A DNA stretch of 64,000 nt from Hyphomicrobiales bacterium (GTDB lineage Bacteria > Pseudomonadota > Alphaproteobacteria > Rhizobiales > Rhizobiaceae): contig UCHD01000001.1 of assembly GCA_900472175.1 (NCBI GenBank), forward strand, positions 496,001 through 560,000, read 5' to 3'. This document shows, piece by piece, positions 7,934 through 16,110 of the stretch (within the stretch, counting starts at the first letter, position 1; the number at the start of each line of letters is the position of its first letter). Below the pieces are notes generated by a model. The model searched no databases. It saw only the letters and a list, made by a program, of their open reading frames with translations, and had not been told where the DNA came from. The position numbers were made by a program, and so were the translations under genes.

Positions 7934-8554
7934 GTGGTGTTTGTGCGGAAAACCTTCTTCGATGCGGTGCGGATGTCCCTGTTCGACGGGATCCTGAAAA
8001 AGCGCCAGGTGGCGGGGCTGAGGGCGATTCTTGATCGTGGCGGGAGCTGCGGCGGACTGGATGACCGTTGGCTCGCCTATATGCTGGCGACGGCGCATCA
8101 CGAAACCGGCCGGACGATGCAGCCGGTGCGCGAGACGTTTGCCACAAGCGATGCAAGGGCAATTGCCCTTCTCAACAGCGCGTTCGACAATGGCCGCCTG
8201 CCGTCTGTGTCGACGCCCTACTGGCGGCGGGACGCGGACGGGAAGAGCTGGCTCGGGCGCGGGCTGGTGCAGCTGACGCACAGGGCCAATTACGAAAAGA
8301 TGACCCGGGCGACCGGGATCGACCTCGTCGCCCAGCCGGAACGGGCGATGGAGATGGGCGTTGCCGTCGACATCCTTTTCATCGGCATGCAGGCTGGGGC
8401 GTTTACCGGCAAGAGGCTCGGGCAGTATTTTTCGGAAGGCATGGAGGACTGGACCGGCGCCCGGCGGATCATCAATGGCCGCGACAGGGCGGAGCGGGTG
8501 GCGGGCCATGGCCGGCGATATCTGGCGGCGATCCGCCAGGCTCGGGCGGCTTAG
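7934..8554 (+). CDS. GH19-type endolysin/chitinase-like lysozyme
   Basis: A 206-residue glycoside hydrolase family 19-like protein, expected to cut the glycan of the cell wall for particle release. It starts at GTG (7934) after GGAGG; the opening KTFFDAVR fits the usual N-terminus. Catalytic features are HHETG with Glu57, a second Glu near 67 (PVRET) and the substrate-groove motif GRGLVQLTHRANYEK near 117-131. No signal peptide is visible, so release would need a holin, and the candidate is the small protein at 22075-22281. It sits between terminase and portal, whereas, as I recall, the lysis genes of RcGTA lie elsewhere in the genome. Confidence 0.85.
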   Translation: MVFVRKTFFDAVRMSLFDGILKKRQVAGLRAILDRGGSCGGLDDRWLAYMLATAHHETGRTMQPVRETFATSDARAIALLNSAFDNGRLPSVSTPYWRRDADGKSWLGRGLVQLTHRANYEKMTRATGIDLVAQPERAMEMGVAVDILFIGMQAGAFTGKRLGQYFSEGMEDWTGARRIINGRDRAERVAGHGRRYLAAIRQARAA

Positions 8555-8616
8555 ACGTTCCCGGTTTCTTTTTCCCTTTCGATCCGCGCTCAAGCGGCAA
8601 TCAAGGATCACGACCG

Positions 8617-9762
8617 ATGAAGAATCCATTCCGTCTGCCGTGGCGCCGCCCGGTGGCGAACGCGCACGAAACCAAGGCCGCATCGGGCTTGGTTACCCTT
8701 GCACCGGAGGGGCGAGCGCACTGGACCGGGCGGTCCTATGCGGCGTTGGCCCGCGAAGGGTTCATGCGCAATCCGGTGGCGCACCGGGCCGTGCGGCTGA
8801 TTTCGGAGGCGGCGGCAAACGTGCCGCTGCTGGTCTACGAGGGAACGCAGGAGCGGAGCGAGCATCCGGTGCTGGCATTGCTGGCACGGCCGAATGGGCG
8901 GATGGGCGGGCATGATTTTCTGGAAACGCTCTACGGCCATCTGCTGTTGTCCGGTAATGCCTATATTGATGCGGCCGAGATCGGTGGCACGGTGCGTGAA
9001 CTGCATCTGCTGAGGCCGGACCGGGTTCGCGTCCTTGAAGGGCGGGATGGCTGGCCGGTGGGGTATGAGTACCGGGTCGGCAATCTGGTCCGGCGGATTT
9101 CGGCCGGTGACGACGGATTGCTGCATCTCCGGTTGTTTCATCCGCTTGACGATCATCTCGGCTTTCCGCCGCTGGCGGCAGCGCAGATGGCGCTCGATCT
9201 CTCCAATGCGGCGGCGACCTGGAACAAGGCGCTGCTCGACAATTCCGCCCGGCCTTCCGGCGCGCTGGTCTACCAGCCGAAGGAGGGCGGCAATCTCTCG
9301 GCCGATCAGTACGACCGGCTGAAGAGCGAGCTGGAGGAGGGCTATTCCGGCCCGATCCGCGCCGGGCGGCCGCTGCTTCTAGAAGGCGGGCTGGACTGGA
9401 AGGCGATGGGGCTTTCGCCGAAGGACATGGATTTCGTTGAGGCCAAGAATGGTGCTGCGCGCGACATCGCGCTTGCCTTCGGCGTGCCGCCGATGCTGCT
9501 CGGCATTCCCGGCGACAATACCTATGCCAATTATCAGGAGGCCAACCGCGCACTCTACCGGCTGACCGTCTTGCCGATGGTTTTTCGCACGGCGGCTGCA
9601 CTGTCCGGCTGGTTTTCCGGGCGACTGGGTGAGGCGCTGAAACTGGTGCCGGATCTTGATCAGGTGACCGGATTGACCGGCGAACGCAGCGAGGTCTGGG
9701 CGCGGATGAAGGGTGCGGATTTTCTGACCGACGAGGAGAAACGGCAGGCGGTGGGTTATTGA
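8617..9762 (+). CDS. GTA/phage portal protein (HK97 type, gp3)
   Basis: A 381-residue portal protein that forms the dodecameric DNA entry ring at one head vertex and docks the terminase. It begins MKNPFRLPWRR. HK97-family portal features include VAHRAVRLISEAAANVPLLV near 50-70, HDFLETLYGHLLLSGNAYI near 101-120, LRPDRVRVLEG, and the late segment AFGVPPMLLGIPGDNTYANY followed by EANRALYRLTVLP. I prefer the ATG at 8617; a much longer in-frame reading runs through the endolysin gene and is an artefact. It lies 62 bp after the endolysin. Confidence 0.93.
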   Translation: MKNPFRLPWRRPVANAHETKAASGLVTLAPEGRAHWTGRSYAALAREGFMRNPVAHRAVRLISEAAANVPLLVYEGTQERSEHPVLALLARPNGRMGGHDFLETLYGHLLLSGNAYIDAAEIGGTVRELHLLRPDRVRVLEGRDGWPVGYEYRVGNLVRRISAGDDGLLHLRLFHPLDDHLGFPPLAAAQMALDLSNAAATWNKALLDNSARPSGALVYQPKEGGNLSADQYDRLKSELEEGYSGPIRAGRPLLLEGGLDWKAMGLSPKDMDFVEAKNGAARDIALAFGVPPMLLGIPGDNTYANYQEANRALYRLTVLPMVFRTAAALSGWFSGRLGEALKLVPDLDQVTGLTGERSEVWARMKGADFLTDEEKRQAVGY

Positions 9763-9934
9763 AGTGACGCGTGAGGCTGCGGATTCAGTTTCTCAATCTC
9801 GCCCTGCAAAAGATTCAAAAGATTCAGACAATGCTCCGGCTGACGCCACGTCAAGCTGCGCATCACCCTGCGGCAGTTGGCTGCAGTAGGGTAAGGGCGA
9901 TGCAATTCCGATAATAGCATCAAGGACTTAACAA

Positions 9935-10252
9935 ATGGCTGATTTTGGCAATGACCCGGGCCTTTGGGCGGCCAAGGGGATCGGTGCTGCGGCCGGGGCT
10001 GCTGTGTCGCTGATCTATATGCTGCCGAAGGGCCGGCGTGAGGCTGCCTCGCGCTTTTTCACCGGCCTTTCCTGCGGGCTGATTTTTGGCGGGCCGGCGG
10101 GGCTATGGATCGTTTCCAAGCTTGGCATTGCCGGAAGCCTTTCGGGGGCCGAGGTGATGCTGACGGGTTCGGCGGCGGCGAGCCTTATGGCCTGGTGGGT
10201 GATGGGGGCGGCCGTGCGCGTGGCGGAGCGGTTCGGCAGGCGGCCGGATTAG
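9935..10252 (+). CDS. Small membrane protein of GTA clusters (gp3.5 position)
   Basis: A 105-residue protein with about three hydrophobic segments (residues 12-32, 43-63 and 72-95) and a basic C-terminus. It sits between portal and prohead protease, where RcGTA-like clusters carry a small membrane ORF; I recall the rhizobial version as DUF6107. Role unknown. A 172-bp spacer without a gene precedes it, containing a short AAAGATTCA direct repeat. Confidence 0.7.
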   Translation: MADFGNDPGLWAAKGIGAAAGAAVSLIYMLPKGRREAASRFFTGLSCGLIFGGPAGLWIVSKLGIAGSLSGAEVMLTGSAAASLMAWWVMGAAVRVAERFGRRPD

Positions 10253-10282
10253 GCAGGCACAAGTGGCGCTGCCGGCTGTCGC

Positions 10283-10311
10283 CCCGGGCGGAGCAAATGT
10301 TTCCGCCCGGG
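10283..10311. terminator. Strong hairpin upstream of prohead protease (1)
   Basis: A perfect 10-bp stem, CCCGGGCGGA (10283-10292) pairing with TCCGCCCGGG (10302-10311), with a 9-base loop. No U-run follows on the plus strand. It could be a Rho-assisted terminator, a processing site or a stabilising 3' structure for the upstream transcript. Confidence 0.55.
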
Positions 10312-10380
10312 TGTGTTCCTGCCGCATCGCATCCTGCGTCAGTCCACGGCCGTCCCTCGAAGACGACCCGGGTCGAGATA

Positions 10381-10410
10381 GGCCGGGGTTATCAGCGATC
10401 AACCCCGGCC
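10381..10410 (+). terminator. Strong hairpin upstream of prohead protease (2)
   Basis: A perfect 10-bp stem, GGCCGGGGTT (10381-10390) with AACCCCGGCC (10401-10410), loop 10 bases, followed by TTGGATAATTTT. It resembles an intrinsic terminator more than the hairpin before it, and lies 81 bp before the protease start. Confidence 0.6.
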
Positions 10411-10491
10411 TTGGATAATTTTGGCGTGAGGCGCTGACGCTTGGCGGCTGGCTTTCGCGTCCACTGCATTTCCAACCATCGGAGAGAGATC

Positions 10492-11070
10492 ATGACGACC
10501 GACAGGATGCCTGTCTGGCGAACGCAGAAGTTTGCCAACCTGACGCTGTCCGGGGTGACCGGGGAGGGGCGGTTTTCCGGTTATGCCAGCGTTTTTGGCG
10601 AGGTCGATCTCGGCAAGGATGCGATTGCGCCGGGCGCGTTCCAGCAATCGCTCATCCGGCGCGGGGCATCTGGTGTGCGCATGCTGTTCCAGCATGATCC
10701 CGGCGAACCGCTCGGAATCTGGAAAACCATCCGCGAGGATGCGCGCGGGCTCTATGTCGAGGGGTTGCTGTCGCCAGGCGTCGCCCGGGCGCAGGAGGTG
10801 CACATGCTGATGAAGGCGGGTGCGCTCGACGGGCTGTCGATCGGCTTTCAGACGGTCAAGGCGAAGACCGACGGCAAGACCGGCGTGCGCCGTATTCTTG
10901 AGGCCGATCTCTGGGAAATCTCGATCGTCACCTTTCCGATGCTGCCATCGGCACGGGTTTCGAACGTCAAGAATGCGCGGTTCTTCCGCGACACGGAAAC
11001 GGAGCTCGTGCGCACGATGCGGCGGGCGGCCCGGATGATGAAGCTCTCTGACAGAAGGATGCATCGATGA
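10492..11070 (+). CDS. GTA prohead protease (HK97 type, gp4)
   Basis: A 192-residue serine protease of the HK97 prohead family, which trims the capsid delta domain and itself during head maturation. From the ATG at 10492 (GGAGAGAG upstream), it shows the early FSGYASVFGEVD and the catalytic His68 in LFQHDP. Ser116 lies in ALDGLSIGF, and the acidic residue of the third motif lies in DLWEISIVTFP near 139-149. Its stop overlaps the capsid start by ATGA, so the two are translationally coupled. Confidence 0.93.
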   Translation: MTTDRMPVWRTQKFANLTLSGVTGEGRFSGYASVFGEVDLGKDAIAPGAFQQSLIRRGASGVRMLFQHDPGEPLGIWKTIREDARGLYVEGLLSPGVARAQEVHMLMKAGALDGLSIGFQTVKAKTDGKTGVRRILEADLWEISIVTFPMLPSARVSNVKNARFFRDTETELVRTMRRAARMMKLSDRRMHR

Positions 11071-12335
11071 GCGAGACGAGCAATGCTGCGGCAGACATCA
11101 AGGTTGCCCCGGAAATCAAGACTGCGCCCGAAACGATGACGGCGGCCTTCGAGGATTTCATGGGCGCCTTTGAGGCCTTCAAGGAAACCAACGACCGGCG
11201 GCTGGGCGAGCTGGAAAGCAAGCTGGCGGCCGACGTCATCACGCGCGACAAGATGGACCGCATTTCGCGCACCATGGATGATCAGAAGCGCGTCATCGAC
11301 CAGCTGGCATTGAAGAAGGCGCGGCCTGCGCTTGGCCGCAGCGGCGAAGCAAGCCTGGAGACGATGGAGCACAAGGCGGCATTCGAAAGCTATATCCGCC
11401 GCGGCGACGAGCAGGCACTGCGCGAGCTGGAGGCCAAGGCATTTTCGATCGGTTCTGCCAGCGACGGCGGTTATCTGGTGCCGAACGAGACCGACACGGA
11501 CATCGGCCGCCGGCTTTCGGTGGTCTCGCCGATCCGGGCGATGGCGACGGTGCGGCAGGTCTCGGGCGCGGTGTTGAAGAAGCCGTTTGCACTTTCCGGC
11601 ATGGCGACCGGCTGGGTTGCGGAGACGGCCGCACGGCCGCAGACCACGACGCCGCAGCTGGCCGAACTCTCCTTTCCGACAATGGAACTCTACGCGATGC
11701 CTGCAGCGACGGCGGCGCTGCTTGACGACGCGGCGGTTGATATCGAGAACTGGATCGCCTCCGAAGTCGATATCGCCTTTGGCGAGCAGGAAGGCACAGC
11801 CTTCGTTTCCGGCGATGGCATCAACAAGCCGAAGGGCTTTTTGAGCTATACCAATGTGGCCGAGGCGAGCTGGAGCTGGGGCAATATCGGCTATGTCGCG
11901 ACCGGGGTTGCAGGTGCCTTCAAGGCCAGCGGGCCGTCCGACACGCTGATCGACACGATCTATGCGCTGAAGGCCGGGCACCGGCAGAACGCCGCCTTCG
12001 TGATGAACCGCAAGACCCAGGCCGAAATCCGCAAGTTCAAGGATGCCGATGGAAACTACCTCTGGCGGCCGCCGGCAGTGGCCGGGCAGCAGGCTTCGCT
12101 GATGGGTTTTCCGATCGCCGAGGCCGAGGACATGCCGGATATCGGCGCCGGCAGCACCTCGATCGCGTTTGGCAACTTTGCCGCCGGCTATCTGGTCGTC
12201 GACCGCACCGGGGTCAGGGTGCTGCGCGATCCCTATTCGGCCAAGCCCTATGTGCTGTTTTACACCACCAAGCGCGTTGGTGGGGGAGTACAAAATTTCG
12301 AGGCTATCAAGCTGATTAAATTCGCGGCATCTTGA
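11067..12335 (+). CDS. GTA major capsid protein (HK97 fold, gp5)
   Basis: A 422-residue HK97-type major capsid protein. Residues 1 to about 124 form a helical delta (scaffold) domain. The mature shell domain starts near KAFSIGSASDGGYLVPNE (residues 124-141), where the protease is expected to cut. Later landmarks are a capsid-like LYAMPAATAALLDDA helix, FVSGDGINKPKGFL and the C-terminal KPYVLFYTTKRVGGGVQNFEA. It overlaps the protease gene by 4 bp. A 13-bp hairpin follows 70 bp downstream. Confidence 0.95.
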   Translation: MSETSNAAADIKVAPEIKTAPETMTAAFEDFMGAFEAFKETNDRRLGELESKLAADVITRDKMDRISRTMDDQKRVIDQLALKKARPALGRSGEASLETMEHKAAFESYIRRGDEQALRELEAKAFSIGSASDGGYLVPNETDTDIGRRLSVVSPIRAMATVRQVSGAVLKKPFALSGMATGWVAETAARPQTTTPQLAELSFPTMELYAMPAATAALLDDAAVDIENWIASEVDIAFGEQEGTAFVSGDGINKPKGFLSYTNVAEASWSWGNIGYVATGVAGAFKASGPSDTLIDTIYALKAGHRQNAAFVMNRKTQAEIRKFKDADGNYLWRPPAVAGQQASLMGFPIAEAEDMPDIGAGSTSIAFGNFAAGYLVVDRTGVRVLRDPYSAKPYVLFYTTKRVGGGVQNFEAIKLIKFAAS

Positions 12336-12407
12336 TTAAGCGTAAGGCCGCCCTTTCTCAAAGGGTGCAACCATTCGCGCCGCGGTCTTCCCTGCCGCAG
12401 TGCGCGA

Positions 12408-12442
12408 GGGTGGACGCAGCTCCCCTCCCGCTGCGTCCACCC
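12408..12442 (+). terminator. 13-bp hairpin downstream of capsid gene
   Basis: GGGTGGACGCAGC (12408-12420) pairs perfectly with GCTGCGTCCACCC (12430-12442) around a 9-base C-rich loop; ATTTTCC follows. It lies between the capsid and connector genes, a typical place for partial termination or 3'-end stabilisation that keeps capsid mRNA in excess over tail mRNA. Confidence 0.65.
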
Positions 12443-12481
12443 ATTTTCCTGCCCCATTGCCTCATCGCGACGGAGATATCC

Positions 12482-13051
12482 ATGACCATCACCGAACTGG
12501 CGCCGCCGCTCGGCGAGCCGCTGACGCTTGCCGAAACGAAGGCGCATCTGCGCATCGAAACCAGCGCCGACGATGCTGTTATCGCCGGGCTGATCCGCAC
12601 GGTGCGCGAACACCTGGAGCGGCAGACGGGACTTTCGCTTTTGACGCGGGCCTTCCGGCTCTATCTTGACGACTGGCCAGCGGCGCGGGTGATTCAGATT
12701 GGCAGGGGGCCGGTGCAAACGATTGAAGCGGTTACGGTTTATGATGCGGCTGGTATGCCTGTTGTCATCAATGCCGCCGGCTTCGTGCTGGATGGACAGG
12801 CGCGTCCGGCAAGGCTGATCCTGCCGCGGCAACCGGAGCCGGGACGGGCGATCAACGGCATCGAGATCGATTTTTCGGCGGGTTTTGGGGCGACCGGTGC
12901 GGATGTGCCGGACATGTTGAAACGGGCAATGCTTCTACACCTGGCATTGCTCTACGAGTATCGCGGTGCGGTGCCGGTGGACAGCCAACCGGCGGCGGTG
13001 CCTGCCGGCTACGACCGGCTGATCGCGCCCTTTTGCCGGCGGGGGCTTTGA
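12482..13051 (+). CDS. GTA head-tail connector/adaptor (gp6)
   Basis: A 189-residue protein of the phage gp6/phiE125 gp8-like head-tail connector group, which forms a ring under the portal. The N-terminal pattern LTLAETKAHLRIETSADDAV, then IAGLIRTVREHLERQTGLSL (about 18-58), is characteristic. The C-terminal part has IDFSAGFGATGADVPDMLKR and a helical LLHLALLYEYRGAV. I take the ATG at 12482; a longer reading would run through the capsid hairpin. Confidence 0.88.
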   Translation: MTITELAPPLGEPLTLAETKAHLRIETSADDAVIAGLIRTVREHLERQTGLSLLTRAFRLYLDDWPAARVIQIGRGPVQTIEAVTVYDAAGMPVVINAAGFVLDGQARPARLILPRQPEPGRAINGIEIDFSAGFGATGADVPDMLKRAMLLHLALLYEYRGAVPVDSQPAAVPAGYDRLIAPFCRRGL

Positions 13052-13053
13052 CG

Positions 13054-13389
13054 ATGGGGACCGTCATGCTCGATCCCGGGCAATTATCGGCACGGCTGGA
13101 CCTGGAGATGCGCGCCGATGCCGGTGATGGCCAGGGTGGTATCGTGGCGGGTTTTGCGCCGGTGACATCGCTCTGGGCGCGGATCGAACACGTTTCCGTC
13201 AGCGAGGAGGAACGGGCGGATGCGGAAGCATTCACCGTGACGCACCGGATCTGGATCCGGTATCGCCAGGATGTTGCGGCGGGGATGCGGTTTCGCAAGG
13301 GCACGCGGCTTTTTACGGTCCGGGCGTTTCACGATCCGGACGAGACAAGGCGCTATCTGGTTTGCCGTTGTGCGGAGGAGGGGCGATGA
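13054..13389 (+). CDS. GTA head-closure protein (gp7)
   Basis: A 111-residue SPP1 gp16-like head closure (stopper) protein. Typical features are an N-terminal LDPGQLSARLDLE, a central WARIEHVSVSEEERADAEAF and a C-terminal RKGTRLFTVRAFHDPDETRR. I chose the ATG at 13054, two bases after the connector stop; the ATG at 13066 (MLDPGQ) is also possible. Its stop overlaps the next start as ATGA. Confidence 0.85.
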   Translation: MGTVMLDPGQLSARLDLEMRADAGDGQGGIVAGFAPVTSLWARIEHVSVSEEERADAEAFTVTHRIWIRYRQDVAAGMRFRKGTRLFTVRAFHDPDETRRYLVCRCAEEGR

Positions 13390-13784
13390 ATGCGGCGGGA
13401 GCCTTGCAGAAGGCGATTTTCGCAAAGCTTGCGGGTGACGTGGCGCTGAGGGGGCTGATCGGGCCTGACGGGGTGCACGATCACCTGCAGGCGCGCTCGC
13501 ACCGGCCCTGCGTCGTCATCGCCGCAATCGACAGCCGGGATGCTTCGACAGCCAGTGAGGCGGGCGAAGAGCATCTGGTCACGCTGGAAGCGCGCACGGG
13601 CGAAGGTGGAAACCGGGGGGTGCAGGAGATTGCAGCCCGGGTGCGGGCGCTGCTGGACGATGCGCCTCTCGTGCTCACCGGATTTGCCCTGGTCAGTTTT
13701 TTGCATCAGCGCACGAAGACAGGGCGCGATGCCAAGGCCAAGGGGCATGTGGCGGAGATGCTGTTCCGGGCGGTAACGGAATGA
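13386..13784 (+). CDS. GTA tail terminator (DUF3168, gp8)
   Basis: A 132-residue DUF3168 protein, the ring that caps the tail tube and joins it to the head. Features are GALQKAIFAKLAGDVALRGL, a VHDHLQARSHRPCVVI strand, the HLVTLEARTGEGGNRGVQEI segment and a basic LHQRTKTGRDAKAKGHVAE near the C-terminus. It is coupled by ATGA overlap to the closure gene, and 74 bp separate it from the major tail protein. Confidence 0.88.
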   Translation: MNAAGALQKAIFAKLAGDVALRGLIGPDGVHDHLQARSHRPCVVIAAIDSRDASTASEAGEEHLVTLEARTGEGGNRGVQEIAARVRALLDDAPLVLTGFALVSFLHQRTKTGRDAKAKGHVAEMLFRAVTE

Positions 13785-13858
13785 CGTTTCGCTTGGGCGA
13801 AATAGGACTTCATCGGCGTCCCCTGCGGGCGCCTTTTTTGTTTCTGGAAGGATGAAAC

Positions 13859-14266
13859 ATGGTGGCGCAGAAGGGGAAGGATCTTCTCTTGAAGATCGAC
13901 AATGGCGGCTCTTACCTGACGGTGGCGGGGCTGCGGTCGAAACGGCTGGCGTTCAACGCCGAGACGGTGGACGCGACGGATGCGGAATCGGTGGGGCGGT
14001 GGCGGGAGCTTCTGGGTGGCGCGGGCGTGCAGCGCGCGTCGATATCCGGCGGCGGCATCTTCAGGGACCAAAACTCGGATGCCTTGGTGCGCGCGGCGTT
14101 TTTCAATGGTTCAATTCTCAACTGGCAGATCGTCATTCCGGATTTCGGCACGCTCACGGGGCCGTTCCAGCTGACGGCGTTGGAATATTCGGGCCAGTAC
14201 AATGGCGAGATCCTGTTTGAGACGGCGCTGGAATCGGCCGGTGCCTTGACATTCGTGGCGCTGTGA
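13859..14266 (+). CDS. GTA major tail protein (gp9)
   Basis: A 135-residue tail tube protein of the TP901-1/RcGTA gp9 type. It opens with GKDLLLKIDNGGSYLTVAGL and RSKRLAFNAETVDATDAES, the usual start of this family, and includes SISGGGIFRD and LEYSGQYNGEILFETALESA. It should polymerise on the tape measure to form the tail tube. Confidence 0.93.
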   Translation: MVAQKGKDLLLKIDNGGSYLTVAGLRSKRLAFNAETVDATDAESVGRWRELLGGAGVQRASISGGGIFRDQNSDALVRAAFFNGSILNWQIVIPDFGTLTGPFQLTALEYSGQYNGEILFETALESAGALTFVAL

Positions 14267-14267
14267 C

Positions 14268-14636
14268 ATGGCGGGGCACATGGGAATGACGGGGCGGGCA
14301 GCGGGCCGGGCGAACCGGCATCGCGGCGAGGTGGAGGCGGTCATCGGCGGTGAGCGGCGCATCCTCTGCCTGACCCTTGGCAGTCTTGCCGAACTGGAAA
14401 CAGCCTTTGCCGCCGACAATCTGATGGACCTGGCGGCACGGTTTTCCGCTGGGCGGCTGAAGGCCGACGACATGATCCGGATCTTGAGCGCCGGTCTGCG
14501 TGGCGGCGGCAACCTGGTGTCGGACGAGGATGTTGCGACAATGAGCCTCGACGGCGGCATTGCCGGGCTGGCACGGCTGACCAGTGAACTGCTGGCGGCG
14601 ACCTTTGGTGGCGCGGAGGACGGCGCAAACCCTTGA
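14268..14636 (+). CDS. GTA gp10 family protein (tail assembly chaperone)
   Basis: A 122-residue member of the gene transfer agent gp10 family. The signature is the basic N-terminus followed by RHRGEVEAVIGGERRILCL, LGSLAELETAFAADNLMDLA and IRILSAGLRGGGN. It begins one base after the major tail gene. With the next overlapping gene it probably forms the tail assembly chaperone unit. Confidence 0.88.
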   Translation: MAGHMGMTGRAAGRANRHRGEVEAVIGGERRILCLTLGSLAELETAFAADNLMDLAARFSAGRLKADDMIRILSAGLRGGGNLVSDEDVATMSLDGGIAGLARLTSELLAATFGGAEDGANP

Positions 14637-14842
14637 GTGCCGCAGCGGGCAATGGCTTGCCGTCCCCGTTTCCGTGGGGGCCGGTGATCCATGCCGGGCT
14701 TTGCCTGCTGCGGCTTCCAGCACCCGTGTTCTGGTCGATGACGCCGCGCGAAATGCAGGCGGCATTCGGCGGATTGCGGCCTTCCGGCGCCGTTGCGGAT
14801 CGCGCTGGCATGGAGGCGTTGATGGCGGCTTTTCCGGATTGA
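14633..14842 (+). CDS. GTA tail assembly chaperone (gp10.1, rcc01693-like)
   Basis: A 69-residue small protein with the usual core WGPVIHAGLCLLRLPAPVFW followed by MTPREMQAAFGGL. It starts at TTG (14633) that overlaps the gp10 stop, with GGAGG about 12 bases upstream. In tailed phages, two overlapping chaperone frames precede the tape measure; here the second frame is a separate small gene, as in other GTAs. Confidence 0.8.
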   Translation: MSAAAGNGLPSPFPWGPVIHAGLCLLRLPAPVFWSMTPREMQAAFGGLRPSGAVADRAGMEALMAAFPD

Positions 14843-14871
14843 GACGGTGAGCGTTTTTCGAGGAGATGGCG

Positions 14872-15453
14872 ATGGAACGCGACGAGATGGGATTTTCCGC
14901 TGCCGCCGATGATGCGGGCGGCTTGAAGGAGGTACTCGACGATCTGGAGCGGCGTTCGCGCTCGTTCGGCTCTGCGCTGACCGGGGCCTTGGCCTCGGCG
15001 ACGCGGGGCGGCAAGGGGCTGGAGGATGTGCTGCGCGGTGCCGGGCTGCGGCTGACGGAAATTGCGCTTTCGGCGGGCCTGAAGCCGCTCGAGGGACTGC
15101 TCGGATCGGCGATCTCGGGGCTTGCCGGCAGCCTTGGTGGGGCGACGGCTTTTGCCGATGGCGGCGTGCCGGGCAGGGTGACGCCGTTTGCCGCCGGAGG
15201 TGTCGTGTCGGCGCCGACCTATTTTCCGATGGATGGACAGATGGGGCTGATGGGCGAGGCCGGATCGGAGGCGATTTTGCCGTTAAAGCGCGGTTCGGAT
15301 GGATCGCTGGGCGTGGCGTCTTCCGGAGGCGGTGCCGCGATGAATGTCGTGTTTAATGTGACGGCATCCGATGCGCAGAGTTTTCGCAAGTCGGAGGGGC
15401 AGATCGCGGCGATGTTGACGCGCACGGTGGGGCGGGGACGGCGGGGGATGTGA
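14872..15453 (+). CDS. GTA tape measure protein (short, gp11)
   Basis: A 193-residue tail tape measure protein, far shorter than phage homologues, in keeping with the short GTA tail. The N-terminus is helical (LKEVLDDLERRSRSFG). The C-terminal half has FADGGVPGRVTPFAAGGVVS, MGEAGSEAILPL and NVVFNVTASDAQSFRKSEGQ, typical of the GTA/lambda-type C-terminal domain. I prefer the ATG at 14872, with AGGAG six bases upstream, over the ATG at 14866, which touches that site. The gene order is broken after it by a 657-bp gap holding an antisense gene. Confidence 0.9.
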   Translation: MERDEMGFSAAADDAGGLKEVLDDLERRSRSFGSALTGALASATRGGKGLEDVLRGAGLRLTEIALSAGLKPLEGLLGSAISGLAGSLGGATAFADGGVPGRVTPFAAGGVVSAPTYFPMDGQMGLMGEAGSEAILPLKRGSDGSLGVASSGGGAAMNVVFNVTASDAQSFRKSEGQIAAMLTRTVGRGRRGM

Positions 15454-15507
15454 GAGGGGAGAGCTTTTCCGTCGCGATGCCCTTCACCCTAAGATCACGT
15501 GGAGGGT

Positions 15508-15902
15508 CTAGTCCAGGTATTCAACGATGCCCCGGGCGTCAGAGTTCCAGAGGATTTTATAATGCTCGTAGGAAATAATGCCCGCCGAGATATTCTCAAT
15601 AAATCGAGAGCATTGGTTTTTAACGATCGCGGGAAGCTCGGTGTTCCCTTCAAATTGGGCGGGTATTTTTGGTATTCGTTTGTTGGAGCATTCCTCAACA
15701 TTCCTTCGGAATATTTCGGGAGATTGTCTCAACTCGGAGGCCAACGCGGCAAATTCCGTCGCCGTCAGCCTAGGCGAATTTGCGAGATTGTCCGCATGTG
15801 CCTCTACAAGGAGGCTGCTCAGAAGCATGCCTATCATCAGGGAACGTCTTATCCTGGGGTCAACACCCCGAGAGAGCGCTTTTCACTGTCGTCCATAGCC
15901 AT
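15508..15902 (-). pseudogene. Antisense gene for a small exported protein, probably frameshifted at the N-terminus
   Basis: A reading frame opposite to the GTA genes (stop at 15508-15510, ATG at 15837) encodes 109 residues: a hydrophobic MLLSSLLVEAHA ending like a signal-peptidase site, then about 90 mostly polar residues with two cysteines (RNVEECSN and VKNQCSRF). The frame stays open further upstream as RRSLMIGMLL but meets a stop before any start codon. Another frame offers a well-placed start (AAGGA, ATG at 15902) that runs 17 codons and stops at 15849. One indel would join them into a normal signal-peptide protein. Base composition and codons are AT-richer than the neighbours. It looks like a morphogenesis-unrelated insertion (moron). 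The alternative is an intact gene starting at 15837. Confidence 0.5.
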
Positions 15903-16110
15903 ACGTTCCTTGTTCGCGATGTCGAGCGGCTATGATCCTATATTTGCCGATGGAGCTGGGCAACAAGATGCGGCTCGCATGCTCCCCACACCCTCAGCGA
16001 ATGTGCGGGATGAACGCCGTTGACGGGCGAGCCGAAGGCAAACGCCGCCGCCATTCCAGCAATCCCTGAAGACTTCTTGTCAACCGATTCAACACACAGC
16101 GGAAAACACC

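Noticed and set aside
8068..8616. Extended portal reading frame through the endolysin gene
   Set aside because: The endolysin frame has GH19 motifs; the portal domain begins at 8617 with MKNPFRLPWRR.
15499..16023. Plus-strand open frame in the tape measure/DUF2460 gap
   Set aside because: It lacks resemblance to tail proteins. The opposite strand has a signal peptide-like start and a more protein-like sequence.
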